DNA of 64,000 nucleotides from Tanytarsus gracilentus (lineage: Eukaryota; Arthropoda; Insecta; Diptera; Chironomidae), in contig JAXRKN010000036.1 of NCBI GenBank assembly GCA_038502055.1, positions 3,162,001 through 3,226,000 on the forward strand, read 5' to 3'. The notes under the pieces are model-generated. The model had not been told where the DNA came from. It did no database searches and was given only the letters and a program-made list of their open reading frames with translations. Positions 12,804 through 25,666 of this stretch are shown piece by piece. The translations under genes and the position numbers were made by a program. Numbering within the stretch: position 1 is the first letter of the stretch; each line of letters starts with the position of its first letter.

Positions 12804-15679
12804 AATAATTTTAAGACCTCTTAACACTTCAAGACAAATTTTAGAAATGATTAATAATTTTCAAAAAACGAATTTACTTAAGTTACAAGGCAATATTTAC
12901 TTTTTCCTTGCGGTAAAATTGAACAGAAATATTTTTAACTAAGTAAGAGTGTCGTTGTTACTCAAAAAATATTATTAGGTGTCTGAACAATAGCTGAATT
13001 TAAATTCCTAGTACAAATTTTATTCGTGTCTCATAAACTTGAACCTAAAACGTCAGCTTGTAACATTTTCCCCCACTTGCAATATTTTTAATCGCTTTTT
13101 TATTAGTTATTCCATTTGAGGAAATTAATCCAAGAAGTAAAAATGATTGACGTTTTTGATTTTTATTAAAATGCATCCAAAGAGGTGAAAAAAATAGCAG
13201 TTGGTAACAGTAATAAAATTGGAGCATGTGTTAAACGCGGAAGATTCGAGGTTATTGGTCTTTTTCGTGAATGCGTGACTATTGGACCGACAACAATCAA
13301 TCACTAGAGAGGTAAGCGAGATTACTCATCTGGTCAAACAACGTCATATGCATTGAATAAAATAATCATGTCGATTTATGTTTCGACGATTTACATTTTT
13401 AATATTTTAAAGCATTATTGATTTTTCTTAATCGTAAATTAAGTAAATCAAAATCTAATTAAATTAAAATTGGTAATTTTTGTTACGTTGTACTGAAAAA
13501 TAAATAAAAATTCAATTCACTTTCAGTTCAATAATTGTTCAACATTTTATTCATTTCATTAAATTTATTCTTCACTTTAATAGTTTCTCATTTGTTCTGG
13601 GGCATATTTCACTTTTCTTAAACAGCTTTCATCTAAATTAAATACATTTTTTTTTATATAGAGCATAATAATGCGCGATGCCATCGATTAAAATTATAAT
13701 TTTCTCAACTACAATTATAATATTTACTTTTCATTGATGATTAAATGGAATATTTTTAATTCGCATTTCTTTATCTGCACACCAGTTTATGAACAATGAA
13801 TTTTAGTCAAGGTCTTAACAATTTTATTCAGAATCTCGCCATTGTTTAATTTATTGCGTTTTACTTAAACTGTGACAAGCCTTTAACCACTCCGTATATT
13901 GTAATCTCACACTCTGATAAGACATTCATGTTTCACTTTATAGTTTTACAATTTCATATTTATATACGTGATTAAATGTTTTAATTAATAATTATTTTCT
14001 CATGATTTCAACATTCTTCAAATTTATTATTTTGCGGGCTGTTTAAATAATTTGTTAATGCTTTTAATGATTAAATATGATTATGATGCGTTTTTATTAC
14101 TTCCTTGTCATTAAATTTTTTATTGCAATAAATTTAATTTTTGTCATCTCGCAAAAAATTTAATGATCAATTTAAACTTTTTCAAAAATTAAAAATTAAC
14201 TCATGATTTAGCATCAAAAATATTCACAAGCATTGGATACATCTAGATTATAATTTTGACAATTTTATTTTAATGGGAAGAATATCTTTGGAAAGTCAAG
14301 AGATCGAAAAATTAACCGATTTAATTTAAATTAAATTAAACTGATTAAATTTCCAACTCTTTGAGATTTCATTAAACATAATGTGACATAAATAGTTGCC
14401 ATTATAAATTAATTAATTTATTCACTGATTTGCTTGGAACTTGTTACACTTAGTAATTTGTTAAAGATTTTATTTCCACCAAGTTTTAAATATTTTATTG
14501 GGACTAAAATACTGATAAAGTGATTTCTTCAGATAATTAAATAGTTTAAGAAGATCATAAGAGATGCGTGTGTGTACCGTGAGGGAATAAAACACAGAGA
14601 ATATCGCTATTAATATTTTTTAGTTGTTATTGTCAGAACTAATCTTCACCTTTTTAAATATTTATACGCATAGTTTTAATATAGTTAGCGAGTTAAGGGA
14701 CTAAACATGAAATTTTTTAAAATAAATTTAATTTCACTCTGATGAAGAAATTTAAGTCAAATAATATTTTTATAAGTCATGTCACATTCATTTAAATCCT
14801 TTTGACAAAAGCTTCTTTTTACAGTGTAAATTTATGGTCATTCAGCAATGCTAAAATGTGACTTAATTTATCAAAAAAATTAAATAAATGTGACACAACC
14901 CAACTTAAAAGTTCAGCAAATAAATTAAAATTTATTTCTCTCCTAAATGTAATTTTTTTCTCCGCCAAATCAATCTTGATGATGACGCAAGCATGAAAAA
15001 AAACATGAACAACCTCTTATGTGGGAGCCTCATTCATTCACTCGTCTAAATACTCAGCGAAATAATTTTTTTCTAATGTTTAAATTTACATCATGCTACG
15101 CGATAAAATTATTATTGATTTCTTTTACCTATAATAATCTAATCGTCTAATTTTTTATGTATAATATTTTCATATCACGATTTTTTCTCACATGATGATG
15201 CTTATGATTTTTTTTATATATTTGAGGGAGAAATATTCTAATAGATAAAGGCGAGTGATTTTTTTAACTTAGTGTATTTAGATATTTTGGACGAAGAACT
15301 AAGCTAGGAAACAAGTGCCTATCCCTTGAAATTATGAATACTTTTGCGTCATTTTTTGTAGAATATATTTCATGTTGATTAGTTTGATAATAATTTCGTC
15401 TTTTTTTGCCTCGAAACAATTTTTTATTCTTCTTTAAGAAAAATATGCAAGGGATGGAATTTTTCAACTTGAAATAATTTGTTAAATTTCATCCCTTGCA
15501 TAAGCTTCTCACTCCTCTTTCATTTGCAATTAATTATTTTCGGTAAGAAATATAGATGAAAGAGATACAGCACGATTCTCGTTTATAATTATAGAAAGAA
15601 GAGATTAAGACGTTTTTTTCATCTAGATAAATTAATTTCCATCTTAAATAAATTAAAGAGATTCGATGAAACTCACATT
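12804..15679. other. 2.9-kb intergenic region between FAR promoter and stoned 3' end
   Basis: Very AT-rich with no convincing ORF. It contains the FAR promoter on its left and stoned 3' UTR on its right. The one structured element is a 19-bp-arm hairpin at 15444-15502. Confidence 0.6.
15444..15502. repeat. inverted repeat (19-bp arms, 21-nt loop) built on GCAAGGGATG
   Basis: Left arm 15444-15462 and right arm 15484-15502 pair at 18 of 19 positions (TATGCAAGGGATG-AATTT). The same core occurs singly in several other gene-poor stretches of this window. It lies just past the stoned 3' end, so it would form a stem-loop if transcribed; function unknown. Confidence 0.7.
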
Positions 15680-18600
15680 TTAGTTTGAATCAGAGTCAGT
15701 GTCACTATGAGTTGCCATTGGTGTTGGCTCTTCTTGAATTGGCTGCTTTTTGATGGCCGTTGCTGCCAAATATGAGTTCTGTTGCTCTCCCATCGTTTGT
15801 TCAATTCCAACACTGAATTAATTTAATTTTTATTATTTTAAAATTTAAATTAAAACTTTTCGTCACTCACCGATATTCATGTCGTGCCAAATATCGAACA
15901 TATTTTTCAGGTGGTTCATCACTGTCCGACTCTTGAACACTAATCGAGCGAACGGTTGTGTGAGAGACTTGAGTTGCCGGCATTGTAAATTCTACATAAG
16001 CGAACGGTGCAAGTTGATCGGGAAGTTGATCGAAACTCGTTAGAGCAATGCGAACAATGAGTTGATGAGTTGTGTAAGCACCTGAATAAAAATTAATTAG
16101 CAAAAATTTAATTAATATTTTAATAAAATTTACCTTGACCCTCTTTGGGTAAGCGAGGACATCTCCAGACAATCGCACGATGATGATGCTCGTATTTCGC
16201 AGTTCCCGATGTGACCTCGATCAATGATTCTTGAAGTGTCTCAACAGTTCCTAAAAATCTTTCGATACCCTTAATTTTTCCAGTTCGACGATGAGTTGAT
16301 TTCACCGAACCATAACGGAAATGTTTTTCAACTCTAAAGAGATAAATCCAACATTCGGGAATTGGAAAGCGAATAGAGACATCTTCGCATGGAATTTGGC
16401 CAAGTTTTCTGGATGTGAATCCTGGCACGAGGACGTCAGCTCTTAGCTGCACTTTCATTCCTGTAACAACCCACGTTGCCTTAAGTTGAAGCGGCAATTC
16501 ACGATTTTTGGGTGGTCGCACACGGAATCGCATAAGTTCAATGTAACAAGCATCTGGTGGCTTAAACTTGATTGTTCTTGTCCTCTCGTACTGATCTTGC
16601 TGAACACATGCATGAAATTCAACACCTTCCAATCTGATCCATTCCTCAGTTGCAACTGGTATGATGTCATGTCTTCCAACCACTTCTTTACCTTGTCGAA
16701 TCATGTCATTCAAGCCAAGCTCAATATCAGGCATGCCCGATAAAAATCCAAGGAAATGTAGTCGTACTCGAGCAATTTGCTTCTCAATATGACCTTCGTA
16801 CGATTGCTCTACATAAATCTCATCGACAGTTGTCACTTGAACTTCCTCCATTTTATATGTCAATGCACGATCTCGATGAACATTTATTTTAAATGTTGCC
16901 TCATCGATGCACATCGAAAATTGTTTCATATCCTCAAAGTTCATTGAGCCGAGCTTGAGTAGCTCAGAGACTTGCGGTGCATGTTCAACGGGCAAGCCGA
17001 GTTTCTTTAAATCACTGCCAAACTCTTTAACACCCTGATAGTCGCCTTCAATTGCATATTTTGCAAACATACTAAGCTTATTAGTTATGCGTTCAGCCTT
17101 TGTAACTTGACCTGGGCGAATGCCAGCTCGTTCCTTATAAAATATGTATTGAAGTTTAACGGTGAAGATTTTTCCAAAATTGTCGAATTGCTGAGCGGAA
17201 ATTTCTGATACTGAGTAGCAAGCTTGTAGAGGCAGTTCCTGAAAAGGTTCCTTATCCGTGTCCTTATTATAAAGTTGCACAATTGGATTGTCTCCCTGAA
17301 AGGCAATACGAATAAAGACTTTCTTCCAAAATCTCTGCCCAGTGATTTTCTTCTTATTCGGCTGCCTCAACTGCATCTCCCAACCGGGACCAGTGTAGTA
17401 AATACGTGGGAAGTCTTCGAGTGGCTGCGATACATCATCATCGAAGAGCGGTGTTCCAGGTCCTGATTCACTCGAGTCACGTCTCTCGTCCGATACTTCT
17501 TAAAGTGTAAATTTTATTACTTTATAATGAGAAATTTATTGACAACTCACTTGCTACTGTTTGGTCGTCAAATCCTTTATCGAAAGGATTTACTCGAGGT
17601 GAAGTATCTGAAAATATTAAATTAAAATTTTAATCAAAAAATAAATTAAATTTTCATACCACTTGGCTCTGAATAAACAGATCCGGAGTAAGGTGACCTT
17701 GCGGGAGGCGCTGCTAAAGCAGGTGCCGTAACATTTGAATAGTCATAGTCGCCCTTTGGTCTGATTGTAACATTAATCGCTTCATTTGAACCCGAAGATA
17801 GTTTACGTAGTGGATAAGGAGTACTTTCTGGAGCAGCCGGTGGCTCCCATGTATCAAAGCCATCTTCACCTCCAAACCCGTCATCAACTACGGCTGATGG
17901 CTCTCCGAATGCATTGGACGAGTCACCCCAAGCATCTGCTGTTTCTTCAACAACTCCAAGACTATCGAGAAAAGCATTGCCTGTCGATTTTACTCCTCCC
18001 GTGCTCTCAAATTTGGCCGCAAAATCATCAAATTCATCAACCTGCTGAATTGCTGGAACGACAGTTGGAGCTGAATAGATTTGTTGTGGAAAAACAGGTT
18101 GTGAGTTTTCTTGTGGCTGAGGAGAAACAGATGTTAAAACACTTCCACCACGAACAGGCGGCGGTGGTGGTTTATTAGGCTTGACTTGAACTACAGGTTC
18201 GTGTGTGGCTCCAATATTAAAAATAGGTGCTAATTCTGGTAATGCCACAATAGGATCAGGTGTTGTTGGTCTTGGAGCTACGTAGTTTTCGGATTTTTGA
18301 GTAAGGAATGTCAGTTGCTCTTTTTGAGGGGTCGGTGTCTTGTCAGCGAATGGATTTACTTCTGGTTGTACAATCTCAGGTGGCTCAACATCCATTTCTT
18401 GCAATGCCATATTTATTATACCGAAACTCGAATTTGAAGCTGGAATCGAATCATCACGATCTTCACATTCACTCGGATCATATTCACCAGAAGGCTCTAC
18501 ATAATCTTCATCTTCTGGATCCATATAGTAGGTTTGATGTCGATCTTCAGCCAAATCCTCGGTGATTATTGGAATATCAGAAACATTTGCAACCGGAGAA

Positions 18601-19631
18601 AGATTATTTTCAATGACCATTGGTGTCTCTTGTTGCATCATTGGCTCGACAATCGCTTGTGGAATTTCCGCTTGCTCATTTACATAAGGCTGCACAATAG
18701 CAACATTTGAAGCAGGTTGTTGTTGCTGCAGCTGTGGCGGTTGTTGCATTGCAAAATCAATATCGTCACTTAATAAATCAGCTTTTGCTTCTTTTACGAG
18801 TTGAGTTGATGCCTGATATAAATTGAGAATATCCTTATTTGATTTTGGTGCTGGAGGTTTAGGCGGTGCCTTTTTATGACCGACTCCGTGCACATCAAAT
18901 AAATCATCCTCGTGGGGTTGAGCATGTGTTTGAGTGATTGTTGTTGTTGGCTGAACTGGAGTGGAAACAGTTTTTGGAGGTGTGGGTCGAGGTGGAATGG
19001 GACGAGGAGGTGGCGGTCTGTTTGGCTTTTGTTCCTCTTGATGAAACGCATTGTTCACTTGTTTTTGTAAATTTTCTGCTTCAGTTGCCGCTGCAAAGGC
19101 ATCGGATACATCTAATAAATCACCAACTTCGTGCGTGGGTGAAGGAGAGTGAAAGTTACGCATATCTATGGGACTTGGGCTACGAGTTACTGGAAGTTTA
19201 CCCAACAAATTTTCACTGGTTTGATCTAGGTGATCTGTCAAATTGCTAATCATTTGTTGTGTCGTTGGTGGAGGTCTTGTTGGCGGAGCGGTTTTTATAA
19301 CTTCATCATGATCCATATCATTTTCATTTATGGTCGTTCCAAAAAAGCTCATTGTCGGATCAATATCATGTTGCATTTGTTCATCCATATCGTCATCATC
19401 ATCCTCGGCTAAAAAGAAATTGGCACCCGATTGGTCGGGAGCAGCATCATCAGCCGTTATTCCAGAATCGTTTGTGTCATTAAATGGATTACTCGCCGAG
19501 AAAGGATTTTCAGATGGAAATTCGCCAGGCTCATCGTCGTCATCTTCAATTAAAAATGGATTTTGGAAGGCATCGTTCACTGCCGTAGCAGTCGATACTT
19601 CTTCCTCCATAAACAAAAATGGATTTGCCAT
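15680..19631 (-). CDS. stnB: stoned-B (stonin), synaptic-vesicle endocytic adaptor; second cistron
   Basis: Five exons: 19631-17660, 17607-17551, 17498-16134, 16081-15871, 15812-15680; total 3,738 nt, 1,245 aa. The N-terminal half is disordered and acidic or proline-rich, with many NPF motifs (NPFLF, NPFLI, NPFSASNPFND, NPFADK, NPFDK) that bind EH-domain endocytic proteins, and PPPR/PKPP stretches. Exon 3 begins the stonin homology domain (GWEMQLRQPNKKKITGQRFW, about residue 715). The C-terminal third is the mu-homology domain related to AP-2 mu, which in flies binds synaptotagmin for vesicle recycling at nerve terminals. The AUG has a strong context (CAACATGG) and lies 11 nt after the stnA stop, with no splice acceptor between. 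Translation from the shared mRNA is therefore expected, as described for Drosophila stoned. Confidence 0.96.
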
Positions 19632-19642
19632 GTTGATAGTTT
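19632..19642 (-). promoter_or_regulatory. stnA-stnB intercistronic spacer (11 nt)
   Basis: Only 11 nt separate the stnA stop (19645-19643) from the stnB ATG (19631-19629). There is no room for a promoter or intron. stnB must be reached by leaky scanning, reinitiation or internal entry on the shared mRNA. Confidence 0.9.
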
Positions 19643-21962
19643 TTAATTTATAAATTCGCTTTCAATTAGTGCAATTTCAGTCGCACCAGGCGCTAAGTTT
19701 GATGCGAAAGAAGTGTCAAATGGATCAAAATCGTCTGCGTTCTCTAAATCCAATGAACTAGTCGGTTGTGGTGTGAGAATTTTTACGTAAAGTGAATTAT
19801 CTTGTGTGTCGGATAAAATACAAGTGGGTGGCGGTGCGACCGGTTTCTTTTCAATAAGTTCGTCTTCCAATAATCTCAATTCAGTTGTACCTGGGACAAT
19901 ATTTGCAGCAATTGACGTGTCAAATGGATCTATTTCAATTTCCTCTGGTGAACTCTCTTTTGCTGGTGTAAGAACTTTAATGTCGTGCACAGCACTGAGA
20001 TATAAATCTTCGGGTTGCTTTTCTTCGACTGGTACAGGTGTTACAGCACGTGGATCGAAATCAGGATCAGAAATACTGTGCTTTAAACTCGACGGTTCTT
20101 GTTTGAGAATTTCTTTCTCAATTAAATCAAGTTCAACTTTTGTTGGTGCAATGTGTGGCACGAATGATGTGTCAAATGGATCTTCCTCAACCGTTTCCTC
20201 TTCTAGTGACGCTTTTCTGTAATATGGCGTAAGAGGCTTTTGTATTTTACTGCTGCTGCTTTCTGACTCAACTCTCAACAAATCAACTGTCGGAACGTTG
20301 AACGAAACTAATCGTGAGCCCACTTGAAGACTCAAAGAAGATTTTCGCTGTTTCAATTCTTCCGATGACGGGCGAATTTCTTCTTCAGCTCTTGGATCAA
20401 AATCGTCGTCACTAAGAGACTCTTGCTTTTTCTTCTCCTCAAGAAGTTCCCTCTCGAGATATTTTAGTTCTGTCTTGCCCGGCTGAACAAGTTTATCAAT
20501 TGCCGATGTATCGAACGGATCGATTTCCTCCGGCTCTTCTAATTCGTTTGGTGCGAGAGTTGGAGCGATTGAAGCTAAATCGTTATGACTCGCGTTTAAC
20601 AAGTCGTTTTTAGCGATTGAAAGACTTTCTTTGACTGGTTTTCCTTGCGAATCAAAAAGATTTTCTTCTTCAACTCGTGGATTAAATTCGTCGTCTTCGT
20701 TGACACACGCTCTTGGATCAAATTCGTCGTCGTAGTCGATTGACTTTGGAACAATTTTCTCGACGTAATCTGTGTCAAATGGATCGTCACCTAAATCAAA
20801 ATCGTCGTCGTCAGAAGTTTGTTTTTGTGGAGGTGGCGGTCTGATGGGTGGTGGAGGCCTTACTGGAAATTGTGCTATTTAAAAAAATATAAATTATTAT
20901 ATTAAAAAAGATAAAATTAATCGACTTACATCTATCAAGCTCAAATTCTGACCAATCAGTTGAATCTGTCTCTTGTTTAGGTAATGTGTCAGTTACAAAA
21001 ACGTCATCCTTCTTAATGACATCAAATTCATCAAGGAAATTTTCAGACTCTTCTTTCTTTTCTTTGATTGGTTGAAAAGCGAGATGAAGTGAAACGCTTA
21101 GGTCGATTGGAACTTCTTCTGCTAGTTCAGCGGGCTCATCTAATATAGTTTTTGGAGGTGAAGCAACTTTGGGCTCTAACGGCTCTTCTCTATCCTCCTC
21201 TTGTTCAACTTCAAAGCTTTCAAGTAAAAGATTTTGTATGCCACGACGTTGACGTCGTTTTCTAGCGGCTGATGAAGTTTGAGCTTCCGCTTTTCCAGTT
21301 AAAACTTCAACAGCTGCTCCGATATTAACGATTTTCTTTCCACGTTTTGAAACTTCCGGGCCTGTGATAACTTTTTCAGCGTACTCAGTATCAAACGGAT
21401 CCGGTCCAAGGTCAGTTTCGTCCTCTTCGGGAATATAATAAACGGGGATTTCACCAGTTTCTACTTTTTCGAGAAAAGTTGTATCGAAAGCTGTGTCGTC
21501 AACTTCTGAATCACTCTCGGACTCCGAAAGCTCAACAACAGCGTTTAAAAGCTTCTTTGCCGGATCAAGTTCTTCGGGTGTTGGTGCTCTCGCAACTTCT
21601 TCAGGTTCAACTTTTTCCTCTTGTTTAATCTCCTCCTTCTTCTTTTGTGGCGCAGCACGTTGAAAAAACGAAGTCGATTTAATGCGATCTAAATCTCCTT
21701 GAGTCTTTTTTAAAACCGAATCAATGCCAGTCGTAAGTGCCGCAAATTTTCTCCACTCATCATCATTCTCGTCTTCTTGTGTTCCTTGCTGTTGTTGTTG
21801 TTGCTGCTGCTGCTGTTCTTCAGAATGTGATTCTTCTCCCTCTTGATGGTGCTGATGTTCTCGCTTATATTGAGCTAATTCCTCTTCGGTGAAAAGCTCC
21901 TGATCCTTTTTCGACTTTTTTCCCTTTTTCTTCTTTTTCAAGCCTTTTGGTAATTTAAGCAT
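19643..21962 (-). CDS. stnA: stoned-A, first cistron of the dicistronic stoned locus
   Basis: Two coding exons, 21962-20930 and 20874-19643, total 2,265 nt, 754 aa. The basic N-terminus (MLKLPKGLKKKKKGKKSKK) starts a protein otherwise acidic and disordered, with a poly-Gln run near residue 50. DPFDT or FDTT units recur at least seven times, several followed by a PG-TEL--LE-EL pattern, giving loosely tandem repeats. DPF motifs bind the AP-2 alpha appendage; fly Stoned-A acts with Stoned-B in synaptic-vesicle retrieval. The initiator is the only methionine. Its context is weak (T at -3, C at +4). A splice acceptor (tctctttcag) precedes 21989, so a 5' UTR exon lies upstream, and a short upstream ORF overlaps the start. 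Confidence 0.95.
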
Positions 21963-21987
21963 TATCTATTAAGCGAGACATCGACAT
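21955..21987 (-). promoter_or_regulatory. upstream ORF (10 codons) overlapping the stnA start
   Basis: After the 5' UTR acceptor, an ATG at 21987 opens a frame (ATG TCG ATG TCT...) that ends with TAA at 21957-21955, a few nt inside stnA in another frame. A ribosome using it would pass the stnA AUG. Since stnA is almost free of AUG, such ribosomes could next initiate far downstream, favouring stnB. Confidence 0.6.
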
Positions 21988-21989
21988 GT

Positions 21990-23292
21990 CTGAAAGAGAT
22001 TTATTATTAAAATAAAATTAAATATTTTTGTTGAAACATTCTACAGATGAAAAGTTTAGCTTTTACTTGAAAGTATATAAGTGAACACATGTGCTCTATG
22101 TAATAGCACGTGGTTAGCTCTGAGCAGTTGTATTTGTGAGTATATAAGCTGGGAAATTGTCAACTGGAATGCTAAAATTTCCACGGGAAATTTGCACCTA
22201 TACTAAGGTAACTCTCTAATGTAACGATTTTAATGATACATGCGCTATGTAATTTTGAAGGTACATAAAGGGAAAAACCAATGAGTTTTTAAGAAAATTA
22301 AAAATTTAATTTCATGATATGAAATGAAGTAAAGAAAGTTAATTAATTTCCTGAACCTGTTCTCGCTTTTAAATTTTGATGCTTCAGTTGTTCAATTTCA
22401 CAATTTTTCTTTGTAAGCTCTCTGAAGCTTTACGCAAAGTTTTTTAAGCACTGTTATTTTTTTGGACTTTAAATCGACCGTTTTTGTTGGTTTTTTACTT
22501 ACGTCTCTTAAAAATCACTTTTAGAATTGTTTAATGCGAAATTTATTCCTAAAATTTGGACTTTTCCGCAAGATATTACGGAAAATTTTCACCGACGTTT
22601 GCTCGCGAAGAAGATTGAGATTTTTCTGAAAAATCGATATCCTGATGAGTGGAAAAATCTGGAATTTCCAGGTGGAGATTTTGGAATTTTCCAAAGAAAA
22701 GCACGTGTTTTTTGAATTGAGGGGAAAAACCGTTAAATATCGATTATTTAATATTTTGAAATTTTCAATGTTTTATCACATTTTGAGTGTTAAATTTTCT
22801 GTATTTCAAAACTTAAAACAATTTTCTTATAAAATTTAACGGAAAATGTTAATAAATTCGTCATAAAATTCAATTTCAAATTTTTCATCCCACTATTTTC
22901 TCCTTAAATTAGAAGAAATCGAGGAGACTCTGGAAAAGTCCAATATTCCACGCACATGCGCACAACTCTGATTATATAACAAATAAAACTTATTTACTTT
23001 CCAACTTACTTCCGTCATGTATCAAGAATCATTCGAGATGGAAAATTGATGATTTTTGGAACGTGCCACGAGGTTTTTGATGTTTGCAGTAATTTTTGTG
23101 ACGTCACACTTCATAACAATCATCAATGATGGTAATTAAATTCCAGCTGGTTTTGCAAATAACACTGAAAGAGTAAAAATTAGTGAAATTAAAAAAATTG
23201 AGAAAATGAATCAAAAATGAGAGAAAGGTCAGTGCACTATCTCTCACATATAATTTTAAAATTCTTATCAGTCTCATTTAAACCTCACAGAG
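21990..23292. other. intergenic: stoned promoter/5' UTR region and laccase promoter
   Basis: Stretch between divergent genes. It should contain the upstream noncoding stoned exon and promoter, but I cannot place the donor. ORFs at 22527-22839 show no family features. Confidence 0.5.
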
Positions 23293-25497
23293 ATGAAGTT
23301 CTACTTAATTTTTTTTCTCATTTCTAAAACTTTTTCACTTTTTAACTGCTTTCTCGTCTTTCCATTTTTGGCACAGAATTCTCTCGATTTATTTCTTCGA
23401 GCTGTCACAGATGTCGAAAAAATCGAAGATAATGTAATGCAATATGCAACGCCGGGTGAATTTTGTGTACGAGAGTGCAGAGAAAATGATATTCGAGTCT
23501 GCTACTTTAAATTTCGAGTGAGATTCTATCAAATTCTCAGCGGGTGAGTGATTTTATTTGTAGCGTGTGAATTTAATTGCTCAAATTTGTGAATGAATAA
23601 TTTTCTATTCCAGAGCATGTTCTGAGTGTCTCAAAGGAAATATCACAGGGTGTGTCCACAAACGCTGTGTCACCGCCGATGGTTTTCACCGTGGGTTTTT
23701 GAGTATAAATTTTCAGCTTCCCGCACCGACAATTCACGTCTGTAAAAATGACATTATTGTTGCCGATGTCCTTAATGAGGCGGAAGGTACTTCTACAAGC
23801 ATTCATTGGCATGGCATCAGACAACTTGGAACTCAATTCAACGACGGCGTTCCATACTTGACTCAATGTCCAATTCCGTATAATTCACAATTTCGCTATA
23901 TTTTTCGCGCATCAGATGTCGGCACACATTTTTATCACTCTCATGCGGGCAATCAGAAAGCTGATGGACTATCAGGCGCGCTCATTGTAAGAGAGCCAAC
24001 AACTGATAGTGAAAAATTCAAAACACATGACTATGACCTGCCTCAACATTTATTATTCGCTACAGATTGGATGCACGCGTTTAGCGATAACTTTCTGCCT
24101 GGCATGGCGAAGCGGTCAGCGCTTACCGAGTCATTGCTAATTAATGGCCGAGGAAGATTTTTAGATGAAGATAATGAGTACACAAAAATGCCAATACCCG
24201 TGTTTTACGTGCAGCAGGGAAAGAAATATCGATTTAGGCTCATCAATAGCGCCACGAACGTCTGCCCATACCAATTTCAGATTGAGCAGCACAATTTTAC
24301 GATAATCGCAACGGAATTGAGTTATGTCGAGCCATTTATTGCGGACACGCTTGTCTATTTATCGGGCGAACGATATGACATTGTCATTAACGCTGATAAG
24401 TCAATTAAGGATTATTGGATAAGGATACGAGAAATTGAGCCGTGCTGGAAAAAGACGGAAGCATTTGCCGTGCTTCGATATCAAAAGGAGGAAGTGAAAA
24501 AATCTCAACCGAAAATTGAATTTATCATTAATAAAGTGCCAACTTGGGAGGAATCATATCCAAAAGGAATTGTAAGATTTTCTCGTGTCTTTTTTATCTA
24601 ATTTAATTTTAAACTTTTCTAGCTTGTCAACACGTTAAAGCCAAAAGTCGAAGACGTTCCAATCACAAGTCTCAAATCGCTTGACACTGACCGGTCTCTC
24701 TTGACATCTAAACCCGATTACTCATATCATCTTTTCGTAGACTCACCGACTCTATTGAATGACGTCATGTACAAAAGAAAAAATCTCAATGATTATCAAT
24801 GTGAGTTTCATCACAAGATTTAATTTTTAATCTCAAGATTAATTTTAATCCAACAGTTATAACTTCGGAATCGGGGTCTAATGCCAGTTTTTTGGCAACA
24901 ATAAATAATGTGACAATGGAATATCCTAAATTTCCACTACTTGTTGAACAGCATTTACTCAATGACTCAATTTTCTGCAATGGTCATTCACTAAAAGACA
25001 AAAAGTGTTTAAGCGATGAAAATTCAACAGTTTGTAAATGCGTTCATCGATTGAGAGTGACTCTCGGTTCTAACGTTGAACTTGTCATTTATAATTTGAA
25101 AGATAAAATTTCGCATCCAATGCATCTTCATGGTCATAAATTTCATGTCCTTGACACGGGATTAATTGAGGACATTTACAAACGAAAAGAAGTGAATGTG
25201 AAAACGAATTTTAAAAATGATAAACCTGTTTTTAAGGACACTGTTCAACTTCCATTTCCCGGCTATGTGAGGATAAGATTTAGAGCTGACAATCCTGGAT
25301 TTTGGTTGTTCCACTGTCACTTTGATTGGCATATTTCAATTGGTGAGATTCACTTGATTTTTAAAGTCTTAATTTTATAAATTTTAAACTTTATAGGCAT
25401 GGCATTGATCCTTCAAGTCGGTGAGCCTGCTGACATGCCAAAACCACCTAAAAATTTCCCTCGATGTTTTCCATACTCGCCAAAGTCACTAACATAA
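23293..25497 (+). CDS. secreted multicopper oxidase, insect laccase type
   Basis: Five exons: 23293-23543, 23614-24571, 24623-24800, 24857-25342, 25397-25497; total 1,974 nt, 657 aa. A hydrophobic signal peptide (about 1-25) is followed by the insect-laccase N-terminal motif CVRECRE and a cysteine-rich stretch. All four copper-binding signatures are intact: HWHG (about residue 147), HSHAG (about 192), HPMHLHGH (about 550) and HCHFDWHISIGM (about 615), the last giving a type 1 copper site with Met as axial ligand. Laccases oxidise phenols, catechols or ferrous iron with four-electron reduction of oxygen, for cuticle tanning, salivary detoxification or iron oxidation. Which role applies is not visible; the protein has no membrane anchor. 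Stop at 25495-25497. Confidence 0.94.
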
Positions 25498-25666
25498 ATG
25501 TGTCAACAAAAAATAATATTTAAGTTGTAAAAATTAACAATTGTGAAACTTTTAATCGCCAGCCATTATGAAAACATTCATGAATGATCGAGATGTTAGA
25601 AAAATATAAATTTTAGTCAATTTTAAACTCATTTGGAGTGAGAACGTTCAACTTTCTGGATGTGCC

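Noticed and set aside
13045..13227. 60-codon ORF in the FAR-stoned intergenic region
   Set aside because: Low complexity, no signal or motif, no splice partners.
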